Shown in pieces: positions 49,695 to 62,232 of a DNA stretch of 64,000 nt (the first letter of the stretch is position 1; each line of letters starts with the position of its first letter). The notes below the pieces were generated by a model, which made no database searches, was not told the origin of the DNA, and worked only from the letters and a program-made list of their open reading frames with translations. Source of the stretch: Hydractinia symbiolongicarpus (taxonomy: Eukaryota > Cnidaria > Hydrozoa > Anthoathecata > Hydractiniidae); the NCBI RefSeq assembly GCF_029227915.1, contig NC_079888.1, forward strand, positions 22,238,001 to 22,302,000, written 5' to 3'. Both the position numbers and the translations under genes were made by a program.

Positions 49695-52600
49695 TTTACT
49701 CCCTGGGTACTTTCTTTGTATACTTTTGACTATACGGGCCGAGTCCGGGATTTACGGGAAATCGCGGATTTTCGTTTGCCGGCGATTAAACTTCTTTTAT
49801 TCAGCGTCCCATCAAATGTGAAAATATTTTTGAAAACTACAAGTCTGATGCGTTTACTGGTAAAAAAACAATATAAAAAATCGTTCGGGAAATGAGTTTA
49901 CTCACAGGGTACTTTCTTTGTATACATTCGACTATACGTGCCAAGCCCGGTATTTACGGGAAATCGCGGGTTTTCGTTTGCCGGCGATTAAACTGCTTTT
50001 ATTCAGCGTCTCATCAAAAATGAAAACATTCTTGAAAACTACAAGTCTCATGCGTTTTAGTGGTGAAAAAATAATTTAAAAAATCGTTTGGGAAATGAGT
50101 TTACTCCCTGGGTACTTTCTTTGTATACTTTTGACTATACGGGTCGAGTCCGGGATTTACGGAAAATCGCGGATTTTCGTTTGCCGGCGATTAAACTTCT
50201 TTTATTCAGCGTCCCATCAAATATGAAAACATTTTTAAAAACTACAAGTCTCATGCGTTTAGTGGTAAAAAAATAATATAAAAAATCGTTCGGGAAATGA
50301 GTTTACTCCCTGGGTACTTTCTTTGTATACTTTTGACTATACGGGCCAAGCCCGGGATTTACGGGAAATCGCGGGTTTTCGTTTGACGGCGATTAAACTT
50401 CTTTTATTCAGCGTCTCATCAAAAAATGAAAACATTTTTGAAAACTACAAGTCTTATGCGTTTTAGTGGTGAAAAAATAATTAAAAAAATCGTTCTGGAA
50501 ATGAGTTTACTCACAGGGTACTTTCTTTGTATACATTCGACTATACGTGCCAAGCCCGGTATTTACGGGAAATCGCGGGTTTTCGTTTGCCGGCGATTAA
50601 ACTGCTTTTATTCAGCGTCTCATCAAAAATGAAAACATTCTTGAAAACTACAAGTCTCATGCGTTTTAGTGGTGAAATAATAATTTAAAAAATCGTTTGG
50701 GAAATGAGTTTACTCCCTGGGTACTTTCTTTGTATACTTTTGACTATACGGGCCGAGTCCAGGATTTACGGGAAATCGCAGGTTTTCGTTTGCCGGCGAT
50801 TAAACCTCTTTCATTAAGCGTCTCATCAAAAATGAAAACATTTTTGAAAACTACAAGTCTCATGCGTTTAGTGGTAAAAAAATAATATAAAAAATCGTTC
50901 GGGAAATGAGTTTACTCCCTGGGTACTTTCTTTGTATACTTTTGACTACACGGACCAAGCCCGGGATTTACGGCAAAACGCGGGATTTCGTTTGCCGGCG
51001 ATTAAACTTCTTTTATTCAGCGTCTCATCAAAAATGAAAACATTTTTAAAAACTACAAGTCTCATGCGTTTTAGTGGTGAAAAAGTAATTTAAAAAATCG
51101 TTTGGGAAATGAGTTTACTCCCTGGGTACCTTCTTTGTATACTTTTGACTATACGTGCCAAGCCCGGGATTTACGGGAAATTGCGGGTTTTCGTTTGCCG
51201 GCGATTAAACTTCTTTTATTCAGCGTCTCATCAAAAATGAAAACATTTTTGAAAACTACAAGTCTTATGCGTTTTAGTGGTGAAAAAATAATTAAAAAAA
51301 TCGTTCTGAAAATGAGTTTACTCACAGGGTACTTTCTTTGTATACATTCGACTATACGTGCCAAGCCCGGTATTTACGGGAAATCGCGGGTTTTCGTTTG
51401 CCGGCGATTAAACTGCTTTTATTCAGCGTCTCATCAAAAATGAAAACATTCTTGAAAACTACAAGTCTCATGCGTTTTAGTGGTGAAATAATAATTTAAA
51501 AAATCGTTTGGGAAATGAGTTTACTCCCTGGGTACTTTCTTTGTATACTTTTGACTATACGGGCCGAGTCCAGGATTTACAGGAAATCGCAGGTTTTCGT
51601 TTGCCGGCGATTAAACGTCTTTTATTAAGCGTCTCATCAAAAATGAAAACATTTTTAAAAACTACAAGTCTCATGCGTTTTAGTGGTGAAAATAAAATTT
51701 AAAAAATCGTTCGGGAAATGAGTTTACTCCCTGGGTACTTTCTTTGTATACTTTTGACTATACGGGTCGAGTCCGGGATTTACGGAAAATCGCGGATTTT
51801 CGTTTGCCGGCGATTAAACTTCTTTTATTCAGCGTCCTATCAAATATGAAAACATTTTTAAAAACTACAAGTCTCATGCGTTTAGTGGTAAAAAAATAAT
51901 ATAAAAAATCGTTCGGGAAATGAGTTTACTCCCTGGGTACTTTCTTTGTATACTTTTGACTACACGGGCCAAGCCCGGGATTTACGGGAAAACGCGGGAT
52001 TTCGTTTGCCGGCGAATAAACTTCTTTTATTCAGCGTCTCATTAAAAATGAAAACATTTTTAAAAACTACAAGTCTCATGCGTTTTAGTGGTGAAAAAGT
52101 AATTTAAAAAATCGTTCGGGAAATGAGTTTACTCCCTGGGTACCTTCTTTGTATACTTTTGACTATACGGGCCAAGCCCGGGATTTACGGGAAATCGCGG
52201 GTTTTCGTTTGCCGGCGATTAAACTTCTTTTATTCAGCGTCTCATCAAAAAATGAAAACATTTTTAAAAACTACAAGTCTTATGCGTTTTAGTGGTGAAA
52301 AAATAATTAAAAAAATCGTTCTGGAAATGAGTTTACTCACAGGGTACTTTCTTTGTATACATTCGACTATACGTGCCAAGCCCGGTATTTACGGGAAATC
52401 GCGGGTTTTCGTTTGCCGGCGATTAAACTGCTTTTATTCAGCGTCTCATCAAAAATGAAAACATTCTTGAAAACTACAAGTCTCATTCGTTTTAGTGGTG
52501 AAATAATAATTTAAAAAATCGTTTGGGAAATGAGTTTACTCCCTGGGTACTTTCTTTGTATACTTTTGACTATACGGGCCGAGTCCAGGATTTACGGGAA

Positions 52601-55600
52601 ATCGCAGGTTTTCGTTTGCCGGCGATTAAACCTCTTTCATTAAGCGTCTCATCAAAAATGAAAACATTTTTAAAAACTACAAGTCTCGTGCGTTTTAGTG
52701 GTGAAAATAAAATTTAAAAAATCGTTCGGGAAATGAGTTTACTGCCTGGGTACTTTCTTTGTATTAATTCGACTATACGGGCCAAGCCCCGGATTTACGG
52801 GAAAACGCGGGATTTCGTTTGCCGGTGATTAAACCTTTTTCATTAAGCGTCTCATCAAAAATGAAAACATTTTTGAAAACTACAAGTCTCATGCGTTTTA
52901 GTGGTGAAAAAATAATTTAAAAAATCGTTCGGGAAATGAGTTTACTCCCTGGGTACTTTCTTTGTATACTTTTGACTATACGGGTCGAGTCCGGGATTTA
53001 CGGAAAATCGCGGATTTTCGTTTGCCGGCGATTAAACTTCTTTTATTCAGCGTCCCATCAAATATGAAAACATTTTTAAAAACTACAAGTCTCATGCGTT
53101 TAGTGGTAAAAAAATAATATAAAAAATCGTTCGGGAAATGAGTTTACTCCCTGGGTACTTTCTTTGTATACTTTTGACTATACGGGCCAAGCCCGGGATT
53201 TACGGGAAATCGCGGGTTTTCGTTTGCCGGCGATTAAACTTCTTTTATTCAGCGTCTCATCAAAAAATGAAAACATTTTTGAAAACTACAAGTCTTATGC
53301 GTTTTAGTGGTGAAAAAATAATTAAAAAAATCGTTCTGGAAATGAGTTTACTCACAGGGTACTTTCTTTGTATACATTCGACTATACGTGCCAAGCCCGG
53401 TATTTACGGGAAATCGCGGGTTTTCGTTTGCCGGCGATTAAACTGCTTTTATTCAGCGTCTCATCAAAAATGAAAACATTCTTGAAAACTACAAGTCTCA
53501 TGCGTTTTAGTGGTGAAATAATAATTTAAAAAATCGTTTGGGAAATGAGTTTACTCCCTGGGTACTTTCTTTGTATACTTTTGACTATACGGGCCGAGTC
53601 CAGGATTTACGGGAAATCGCAGGTTTTCGTTTGCCGGCGATTAAACCTCTTTCATTAAGCGTCTCATCAAAAATGACAACATTTTTGAAAACTACAAGTC
53701 TCATGCGTTTAGTGGTAAAAAAATAATATAAAAAATCGTTCGGGAAATGAGTTTACTCCCTGGGTACTTTCTTTGTATACTTTTGACTACACGGGCCAAG
53801 CCCGGGATTTACGGGAAAACGCGGGATTTCGTTTGCCGGCGATTAAACTTCTTTTATTCAGCGTCTCATCAAAAATGAAAACATTTTTAAAAACTACAAG
53901 TCTCATGCGTTTTAGTGGTGAAAAAGTAATTTAAAAAATCGTTTGGGAAATGAGTTTACTCCCTGGGTACCTTCTTTGTATACTTTTGACTACACGGGCC
54001 AAGCCCGGGATTTACGGGAAAACGCGGGATTTCGTTTGCCGGCGATTAAACTTCTTTTATTCAGCGTCTCATCAAAAATGAAAACATTTTTAAAAACTAC
54101 AAGTCTCATGCGTTTTAGTGGTGAAAAAGTAATTTAAAAAATCGTTTGGGAAATGAGTTTACTCCCTGGGTACCTTCTTTGTATACTTTTGACTATACGT
54201 GCCAAGCCCGGGATTTACGGGAAATTGCGGGTTTTCGTTTGCCGGCGATTAAACTTCTTTTATTCAGCGTCTCATCAAAAATGAAAACATTTTTGAAAAC
54301 TACAAGTCTTATGCGTTTTAGTGGTGAAAAAATAATTAAAAAAATCGTTCTGAAAATGAGTTTACTCACAGGGTACTTTCTTTGTATACATTCGACTATA
54401 CGTGCCAAGCCCGGTATTTACGGAAAATCGCGGGTTTTCGTTTGCCGGCGATTAAACTGCTTTTATTCAGCGTCTCATCAAAAATGAAAACATTCTTGAA
54501 AACTACAAGTCTCATGCGTTTTAGTGGTGAAATAATAATTTAAAAAATCGTTTGGGAAATGAGTGTACTCCCTGGGTACTTTCTGTGTATACTTTTGACT
54601 ATACGGGCCGAGTCCAGGATTTACAGGAAATCGCAGGTTTTCGTTTGCCGGCGATTAAACGTCTTTTATTAAGCGTCTCATCAAAAATGAAAACATTTTT
54701 AAAAACTACAAGTCTCATGCGTTTTAGTGGTGAAAATAAAATTTAAAAAATCGTTCGGGAAATGAGTTTACTCCCTGGGTACTTTCTTTGTATTAATTCG
54801 ACTATACGGGCCAAGCCCCGGATTTACGGGAAAACGCGGGATTTCGTTTGCCGGTGATTAAACCTTTTTCATTAAGCGTCTCATCAAAAATGAAAACATT
54901 TTTGAAAACTACAAGTCTCATGCGTTTTAGTGGTGAAAAAATAATTTAAAAAATCGTTCGGGAAATGAGTTTACTCCCTGGGTACTTTCTTTGTATACTT
55001 TTGACTATACGGGTCGAGTCCGGGATTTACGGAAAATCGCGGATTTTCGTTTGCCGGCGATTAAACTTCTTTTATTCAGCGTCCCATCAAATATGAAAAC
55101 ATTTTTAAAAACTACAAGTCTCATGCGTTTAGTGGTAAAAAAATAATATAAAAAATCGTTCGGGAAATGAGTTTACTCCCTGGGTACTTTCTTTGTATAC
55201 TTTTGACTACACGGGCCAAGCCCGGGATTTACGGGAAAACGCGGGATTTCGTTTGCCGGCGAATAAACTTCTTTTATTCAGCGTCTCATTAAAAATGAAA
55301 ACATTTTTAAAAACTACAAGTCTCATGCGTTTTAGTGGTGAAAAAGTAATTTAAAAAATCGTTCGGGAAATGAGTTTACTCCCTGGGTACCTTCTTTGTA
55401 TACTTTTGACTATACGGGCCAAGCCCGGGATTTACGGGAAATCGCGGGTTTTCGTTTGCCGGCGATTAAACTTCTTTTATTCAGCGTCTCATCAAAAAAT
55501 GAAAACATTTTTAAAAACTACAAGTCTTATGCGTTTTAGTGGTGAAAAAATAATTAAAAAAATCGTTCTGGAAATGAGTTTACTCACAGGGTACTTTCTT

Positions 55601-57808
55601 TGTATACATTCGACTATACGTGCCAAGCCCGGTATTTACGGGAAATCGCGGGTTTTCGTTTGCCGGCGATTAAACTGCTTTTATTCAGCGTCTCATCAAA
55701 AATGAAAACATTCTTGAAAACTACAAGTCTCATGCGTTTTAGTGGTGAAATAATAATTTAAAAAATCGTTTGGGAAATGAGTTTACTCCCTGGGTACTTT
55801 CTTTGTATACTTTTGACTATACGGGCCGAGTCCAGGATTTACAGGAAATCGCAGGTTTTCGTTTGCCGGCGATTAAACGTCTTTTATTAAGCGTCTCATA
55901 AAAAATGAAAACATTTTTAAAAACTACAAGTCTCATGCGTTTAGTGGTAAAAAAATAATATAAAAAATCGTTCGGGAAATGAGTTTACTCCCTGGGTACT
56001 TCCTTTGTATACTTTTGACTACACGGGCCAAGCCCGGGATTTACGGGAAAACGCGGGATTTCGTTTGCCGGCGAATAAACTTCTTTTATTCAGCGTCTCA
56101 TTAAAAATGAAAACATTTTTAAAAACTACAAATCTCATGCGTTTTAGTGGTGAAAAAGTAATTTAAAAAATCGTTCGGGAAATGAGTTTACTCCCTGGGT
56201 ACCTTCTTTGTATACTTTTGACTATACGGGCCAAGCCCGGGATTTACGGGAAATCGCGGGTTTTCGTTTGCCGGCGATTAAACTTCTTTTATTCAGCGTC
56301 TCATCAAAAAATGAAAACATTTTTAAAAACTACAAGTCTTATGCGTTTTAGTGGTGAAAAAATAATTAAAAAAATCGTTCTGGAAATGAGTTTACTCACA
56401 GGGTACTTTCTTTGTATACATTCGACTATACGTGCCAAGCCCGGTATTTACGGGAAATCGCGGGTTTTCGTTTGCCGGCGAATAAACTGCTTTTATTCAG
56501 CGTCTCATCAAAAATGAAAACATTCTTGAAAACTACAAGTCTCATGCGTTTTAGTGGTGAAATAATAATTTAAAAAATCGTTTGGGAAATGAGTTTACTC
56601 CCTGGGTACTTTCTTTGTATACTTTTGACTATACGGGCCGAGTCCAGGATTTACGGGAAATCGCAGGTTTTCGTTTGCCGGCGATTAAACCTCTTTCATT
56701 AAGCGTCTCATCAAAAATGAAAACATTTTTGAAAACTACAAGTCTCATGCGTTTAGTGGTAAAAAAATAATATAAAAAATCGTTCGGGAAATGAGTTTAC
56801 TCCCTGGGTACTTTCTTTGTATACTTTTGACTACACAGCCAAGCCCGGGATTTACGGGAAAACGCGGGATTTCGTTTGCCGGCGATTAAACTTCTTTTAT
56901 TCAGCGTCTCATCAAAAATGAAAACATTTTTAAAAACTACAAGTCTCATGCGTTTTAGTGGTGAAAAAGTAATTTAAAAAATCGTTTGGGAAATGAGTGT
57001 ACTCCCTGGGTACCTTCTTTGTATACTTTTGACTATACGTGCCAAGCCCGGGATTTACGGGAAATCGCGGGTTTTCGTTTGCCGGCGATTAAACTTCTTT
57101 TATTCAGCGTCTCATCAAAAATGAAAACATTTTTGAAAACTACAAGTCTTATTCGTTTTAGTGGTGAAAAAATAACTAAAAAAATCGTTCTGAAAATGAG
57201 TTTACTCACAGGGTACTTTCTTTGTATACATTCGACTATACGTGCCAAGCCCGGTATTTACGGGAAATCGCGGGTTTTCGTTTGCCGGCGATTAAACTGC
57301 TTTTATTCAGCGTCTCCTCAAAAATGAAAACATTCTTGAAAACTACAAGTCTCATGCGTTTTAGTGGTGAAATAATAATTTAAAAAATCGTTTGGGAAAT
57401 GAGTTTACTCCCTGGGTACTTTCTTTGTATACTTTTGACTATACGGGCCGAGTCCAGGATTTACGGGAAATCGCAGGTTTTCGTTTGCCGGCGATTAAAC
57501 CTCTTTCATTAAGCGTCTCATCAAAAATGAAAACATTTTTGAAAACTACAAGTCTCATGCGTTTAGTGGTAAAAAAATAATATAAAAAATCGTTCGGGAA
57601 ATGAGTTTACTCCCTGGGTACTTTCTTTGTATACTTTTGACTACACGGGCCAAGCCCGGGATTTACGGGAAAACGCGGGATTTCGTTTGCCGGCGATTAA
57701 ACTTCTTTTATTCAGCGTCTCATCAAAAATGAAAACATTTTTAAAAACTACAAGTCTCATGCGTTTTAGTGGTGAAAAAGTAATTTAAAAAATCGTTTGG
57801 GAAATGAG
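49695..57808 (+). repeat. Higher-order domain built on a K-B-V triplet, eight copies
   Basis: The order K-B-V starts at 50302, 51114, 52128, 53143, 54158, 55375, 56187 and 56998. B here always has CCCGGTATTT and CACAGGG; V has the link TTTGGGAAATGAG and either CCTCTTTCATTAAG or CGTCTTTTATTAAG. Between triplets come O (CTACACGGGCC, AAAACGCGGG), Pt (GGGTCGAGTCC, AAATATGAAAACATTT) or an E-like unit with TTAATTCGAC (52738, 54767). O-K-B-V is a plain four-unit repeat at 55172, 55984 and 56796. K-B-V at 51114 and 54158 match at an offset of 3,044. Confidence 0.88.
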
Positions 57809-59015
57809 TTTACTCCCTGGGTACCTTCTTTGTATACTTTTGACTATACGGGCCGAGTCCAGGATTTACGGGAAATCGCGGATTATCGTTTGCCGGCGAT
57901 TATATTTCTTTTATTCAGCGTCCCATCAAATATGAAATTATTTTTGAAAACTACAAGTCTCATGCGTTTAGTGGTAAAAAAATAATATAAAAAATCGTTC
58001 GGGAAATGAGTTTACTCCCTGGGTACTTTCTTTGTATACTTTTGACTATACGGGCCAAGCCCGGGATTTACGGGAAATCGCGGGTTTTCGTTTGCCGGCG
58101 ATTAAACTTCTTTTATTCAGCGTCTCATCAAAAATGAAAACATTTTTAAAAACTACAAGTCTTATGCGTTTTAGTGGTGAAAAAATAATTTAAAAAATCG
58201 TTCTGGAAATGAGTTTACTCCCTGGGTACTTTCTTTGTATACTTTTGACTATACGGGCCGAGTCCAGGATTTACAGGAAATCGCAGGTTTTCGTTTGCCG
58301 GCGATTAAACGTCTTTTATTAAGCGTCTCATCAAAAATGAAAACATTTTTAAAAACTACAAGTCTCATGCGTGAAAAAGTAATTTAAAATATCGTTCGGG
58401 AAATGAGTTTACTCCCTGGGTACTTTCTTTGTATACATTCGACTATACGGGCCAAGCCCCGGATTTACGGGAAAACGCGGGATTTCGTTTGCCGGCGATT
58501 AAACCTTTTTCATTAAGCGTCTCATCAAAAATGAAAACATTTTTGAAAACTACAAGTCTCATGCGTTTTAGTGGTGAAAAAATAATTTAAAAAATCGTTC
58601 GGGAAATGAGTTTACTCCCTGGGTACTTTCTTTGTATACTTTTGACTATACGGGCCGAGTCCGGGATTTACGGGAAATCGCGGATTTTCGTTTGCCGGCG
58701 ATTAAACTTCTTTTATTCAGCGTCCCATCAAATATGAAAACATTTTTAAATACTACAAGTCTCATGCGTTTAGTGGTAAAAAAATAATATAAAAAATCGT
58801 TCGGGAAATGAGTTTACTCCCTGGGTACTTTCTTTGTATACTTTTGACTATACGGGCCAAGCCCGGGATTTACAGGAAATCGCGGGTTTTCGTTTGCCGG
58901 CGATTAAACTTCTTTTATTCAGCGTCTCATCAAAAATGAAAACATTTTTAAAAACTACAAGTCTTATGCGTTTTAGTGGTGAAAAAATAATTTAAAAAAT
59001 CGTTCTGGAAATGAG
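57809..59015 (+). repeat. Transition units P3-K-V-E-P-K
   Basis: Units start at 57809, 58011, 58214, 58408, 58610 and 58813. The unit at 57809 is a hybrid: it opens with GGTACCTTC as in the preceding K-B-V zone but continues as P3 (CGGATTATCG, TTATATTTC, GTCCCATC) as at 15-20 kb. The V unit at 58214 is 194 bases because nine bases are missing where GCGTTTTAGTGGTG has become GCGTG. Confidence 0.82.
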
Positions 59016-60207
59016 TTTACTCCCTGGGTACTTTCTTTGTATACTTTTGACTATACGGGGCGAGTCCGGGATTTAGGGATATCGCAGGTTTTCGTTTGCC
59101 GGCGATTAAACTGCTTTTTTTCAGCGTCTCATCAAAAATGAAAACATATTTGAAAACTACAAGTCTCATGCGTTTTAGTGGTGAAAAAATAATTTAAAAA
59201 ATCGTTCGGGAAATGAGTTTACTCCCTGGGTACTTTCTTTGTATACTTTTGACTATACGGGCCAAGCCGGGATTTACGGGAAATCGCGGGTTTTCGTTTG
59301 CCGGCGATTAAACTTCTTTTATTCAGCGTCTCATCAAAAATGAAAACATTTTTAAAAACTACAAGTCTTATGCGTTTTAGTGGTGAAAAAAAATCTTTCT
59401 GGAAATGAGTTTACTCCCTGGGTACTTTCTTTGTATACTTTTGACTATACGGGCCGAGTCCGGGATTTAGGGATATCGCAGGTTTTCGTTTGCCGGCGAT
59501 TAAACTGCTTTTTTTCAGCGTCTCATCAAAAATGAAAACATATTTGAAAACTACAAGTCTCATGCGTCTTAGTGGTGAAAAAATAATTTAAAAAATCGTT
59601 CGGGAAATGAGTTTACTCCCTGGGTACTTTCTTTGTATACTTTTGACTATACGGGCCAAGCCGGGATTTACGGGAAATCGCGGGTTTTCGTTTGCCGGCG
59701 ATTAAACTTCTTTTATTCAGCGTCTCATCAAAAATGAAAACATTTTTAAAAACTACAAGTCTTATGCGTTTTAGTGGTGAAAAAAAATCTTTCTGGAAAT
59801 GAGTTTACTCCCTGGGTACTTTCTTTGTATACTTTTGACTATACGGGCCGAGTCCGGGATTTAGGGATATCGCAGGTTTTCGTTTGCCGGCGATTAAACT
59901 GCTTTTTTTCAGCGTCTCATCAAAAATGAAAACATATTTGAAAACTACAAGTCTCATGCGTTTTAGTGGTGAAAAAATAATTTAAAAAATCGTTCGGGAA
60001 ATGAGTTTACTCCCTGGGTACTTTCTTTTTATACTTTTGACTATACGGGCCAAGCCGGGATTTACGGGAAATCGCGGGTTTTCGTTTGCCGGCGATTAAA
60101 CTTCTTTTATTCAGCGTCTCATCAAAAATGAAAGCATTTTTAAAAACTACAAGTCTTATGCGTTTTAGTGGTGAAAAAATAATTTAAAAAATCGTTCTGG
60201 AAATGAG
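59016..60207 (+). repeat. Two-unit repeat R-K, three copies
   Basis: R units at 59016, 59410 and 59804 share GGGATATCGC, CTTTTTTTCAGCG and ACATATTTG. K units at 59218 and 59612 are 192 bases with a 10-base loss that merges two A-runs (GTGAAAAAAAATCTTTCTGG). The third K at 60006 has the undeleted tail. The period of the first two pairs is exactly 394 bases. Confidence 0.9.
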
Positions 60208-62232
60208 TTTACTCACAGGGTACTTTCTTTGTAACATTCGACTATACGTGCCAAGCCCGGGATTTACGGGAAATCGCGGGTTTTCGTTTGCCGGCGATTA
60301 TACTGCTTTTATTCAGCGTCTCATCAAAAATGAAAACATTCTTGAAAACTACAAGTCTCATGCGTTTTAGTGGTGAAATAATAATTTAAAAAATCGTTTG
60401 GGAAATGAGTTTACTCCCTAGGAACTTTCTTTGTATACTTTTAACTATACGGGCTGAGTCCAGGATTTACGGGAAATCGCGGGTTTTCGTTTGCCGGCGA
60501 TTAAACTTCTTTTATTCAGCGTCTCATCAAAAATGAAAACATTTTTGAAAACTTTAAGTCTCATGCGTTTTAGTGGTGAAAAAATAATTTAAAAAATCGT
60601 TCGGGAAATGAGTTTACTCCCTGGGTACTTTCTTTGTATACTTTTGACTATACGGGCCAAGCCGGGATTTACGGGAAATCGCGGGTTTTCGTTTGCCGGC
60701 GATTAAACTTCTTTTATTCAGCGTCTCATCAAAAATGAAAACATTTTTAAAAACTTCAAGTCTTATGCGTTTTAGTGTTGAAAAAATAATTTTAAAAATC
60801 GTTCTGGAAATGAGTTTACTCACAAGGTACTTTCTTTGTATACATTCGACTATACGGGCCAAGCCCGGGATTTACGGGAAATCGCGGGTTTTCGTTTTCC
60901 GGCGATTAAACCTCTTTCATTAAGCGTCTCATGAAAAATGAAGACATTTTTGAAAACTACAAGTCTCATGCGTTTTAGTGGTGAAAAAATAATTTAAAAA
61001 ATCGTTCGGGAAATGAATTTACTCCCTGGGTACTTTCTTTGTATACTTTTGACTATACTGGCCGAGTCTGGGATTTACGGGAAATCGCGGATTTTCGTTT
61101 GCCGGCGATTAAACTTCTTTTATTCAGCGTCCCATCAAATATGAAAATATTTTTGAAAACTACAAGTCTCATGCGTTTAGTGGTAAAAAAATAATATAAA
61201 AAATCGTTCGGGAAATGAGTTTACTCCCTGGGTACTTTCTTTGTATACTTTTGATTATACGGGCCAAGCCCGGGATTTACGGGATATTGCGGGTTTTCGT
61301 TTGCCGGCGATTAAACTTATTTTATTCAGCGTCTCATCAAAAATGAGAACATTTCTAAAAACTACAAGTCTTTTGCGTTTTAGTGGTGAAAAAATAATTT
61401 AAAAAATCGTTCTGGAAATGAGTTTACTCCCTGGGTACTTTCTTTGTATAGTTTTGACTATACGGGCCGACTCCGGGATTTAGGGAAATCGCAGGTTTTC
61501 GTTTGCCGGCGATTAAACTGCTTTTTTTCAGCGTCTCATCAAAAATAAAAACATTTTTAAAAACTACAAGTCTCATGCGTTTTAGTGGTGAAAAAATAAT
61601 TTAAAAAATCGTTCCGGGAAATGAGTTTACTCCCTGGGTACTTTCTTTGTATACTTTTGACTATACGGGCCGAGTCTGGGATTTACGGGAAATCGCGGAT
61701 TTTCGTTTGCCGGCGATTAAACTTCTTTTATTCAGCGTCCCATCAAATATGAAAATATTTTTGAAAACTACAAGTTTCATGCGTTTAGTGGTAAAAAACT
61801 AATATAAAAAATCGTTCGGGAAATGAGTTTACTCCCTGGGTACTTTCTTTGTATACTTTTGACTATACGGGCCAAGCCCGGGATTTACGGGAAATTGCGG
61901 GTTTTCGTTTGCCGGCGATTAAATTTCTTTTATTCAGCGTCTCATCAAATATGAAAACATTTTTAAAAACTACAAGTCTTATGCGTTTTAGTGGTGAAAA
62001 AATAATTTAAAAAATCGTTCTGGAAATGAGTTTACTCCCTGGGTACTTTCTTTGTATAGTTTTGACTATACGGGCCGAGTCCGCGATTTAGGGAAATCGC
62101 AGGTTTTCGTTTGCCGGCGATTAAACAGCTTTTTTTCAGCGTCTCATCAAAAATAAAAACATTTTTAAAAACTACAAGTCTCATGCGTTTTAGTGGTGAA
62201 AAAATAATTTAAAAAATCGTTCGGGAAATGAG
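60006..62232 (+). repeat. Eleven-unit higher-order repeat, copy 1 (2,227 bases)
   Basis: Unit starts are 60006 (K, GAAAGCATTTTT), 60208 (B with GTAACATTCG), 60410 (V, CCCTAGGAAC), 60613 (K), 60815 (CACAAGG, CATGAAAAATGAAGAC), 61018 (P, GTCTGGG), 61220 (K, GATATTGCGGG, CTTTTGCG), 61423 (R, TATAGTTTTGAC), 61625 (P), 61828 (K) and 62030 (R). The P-K-R triplet at 61018 is repeated at 61625 with small changes. The first K also ends the two-unit block before it. Confidence 0.88.

Noticed and set aside
46741-57327. Longer frames of 96-121 residues (46741-47106, 48733-49023, 49106-49471, 51102-51443, 52123-52458, 56986-57327)
   Set aside because: They are two satellite units joined in one frame, either by the 31-base deletion (171-base unit) or by loss of one T in the tail TTTAA that removes the stop. 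The residues are the same repeat read twice.
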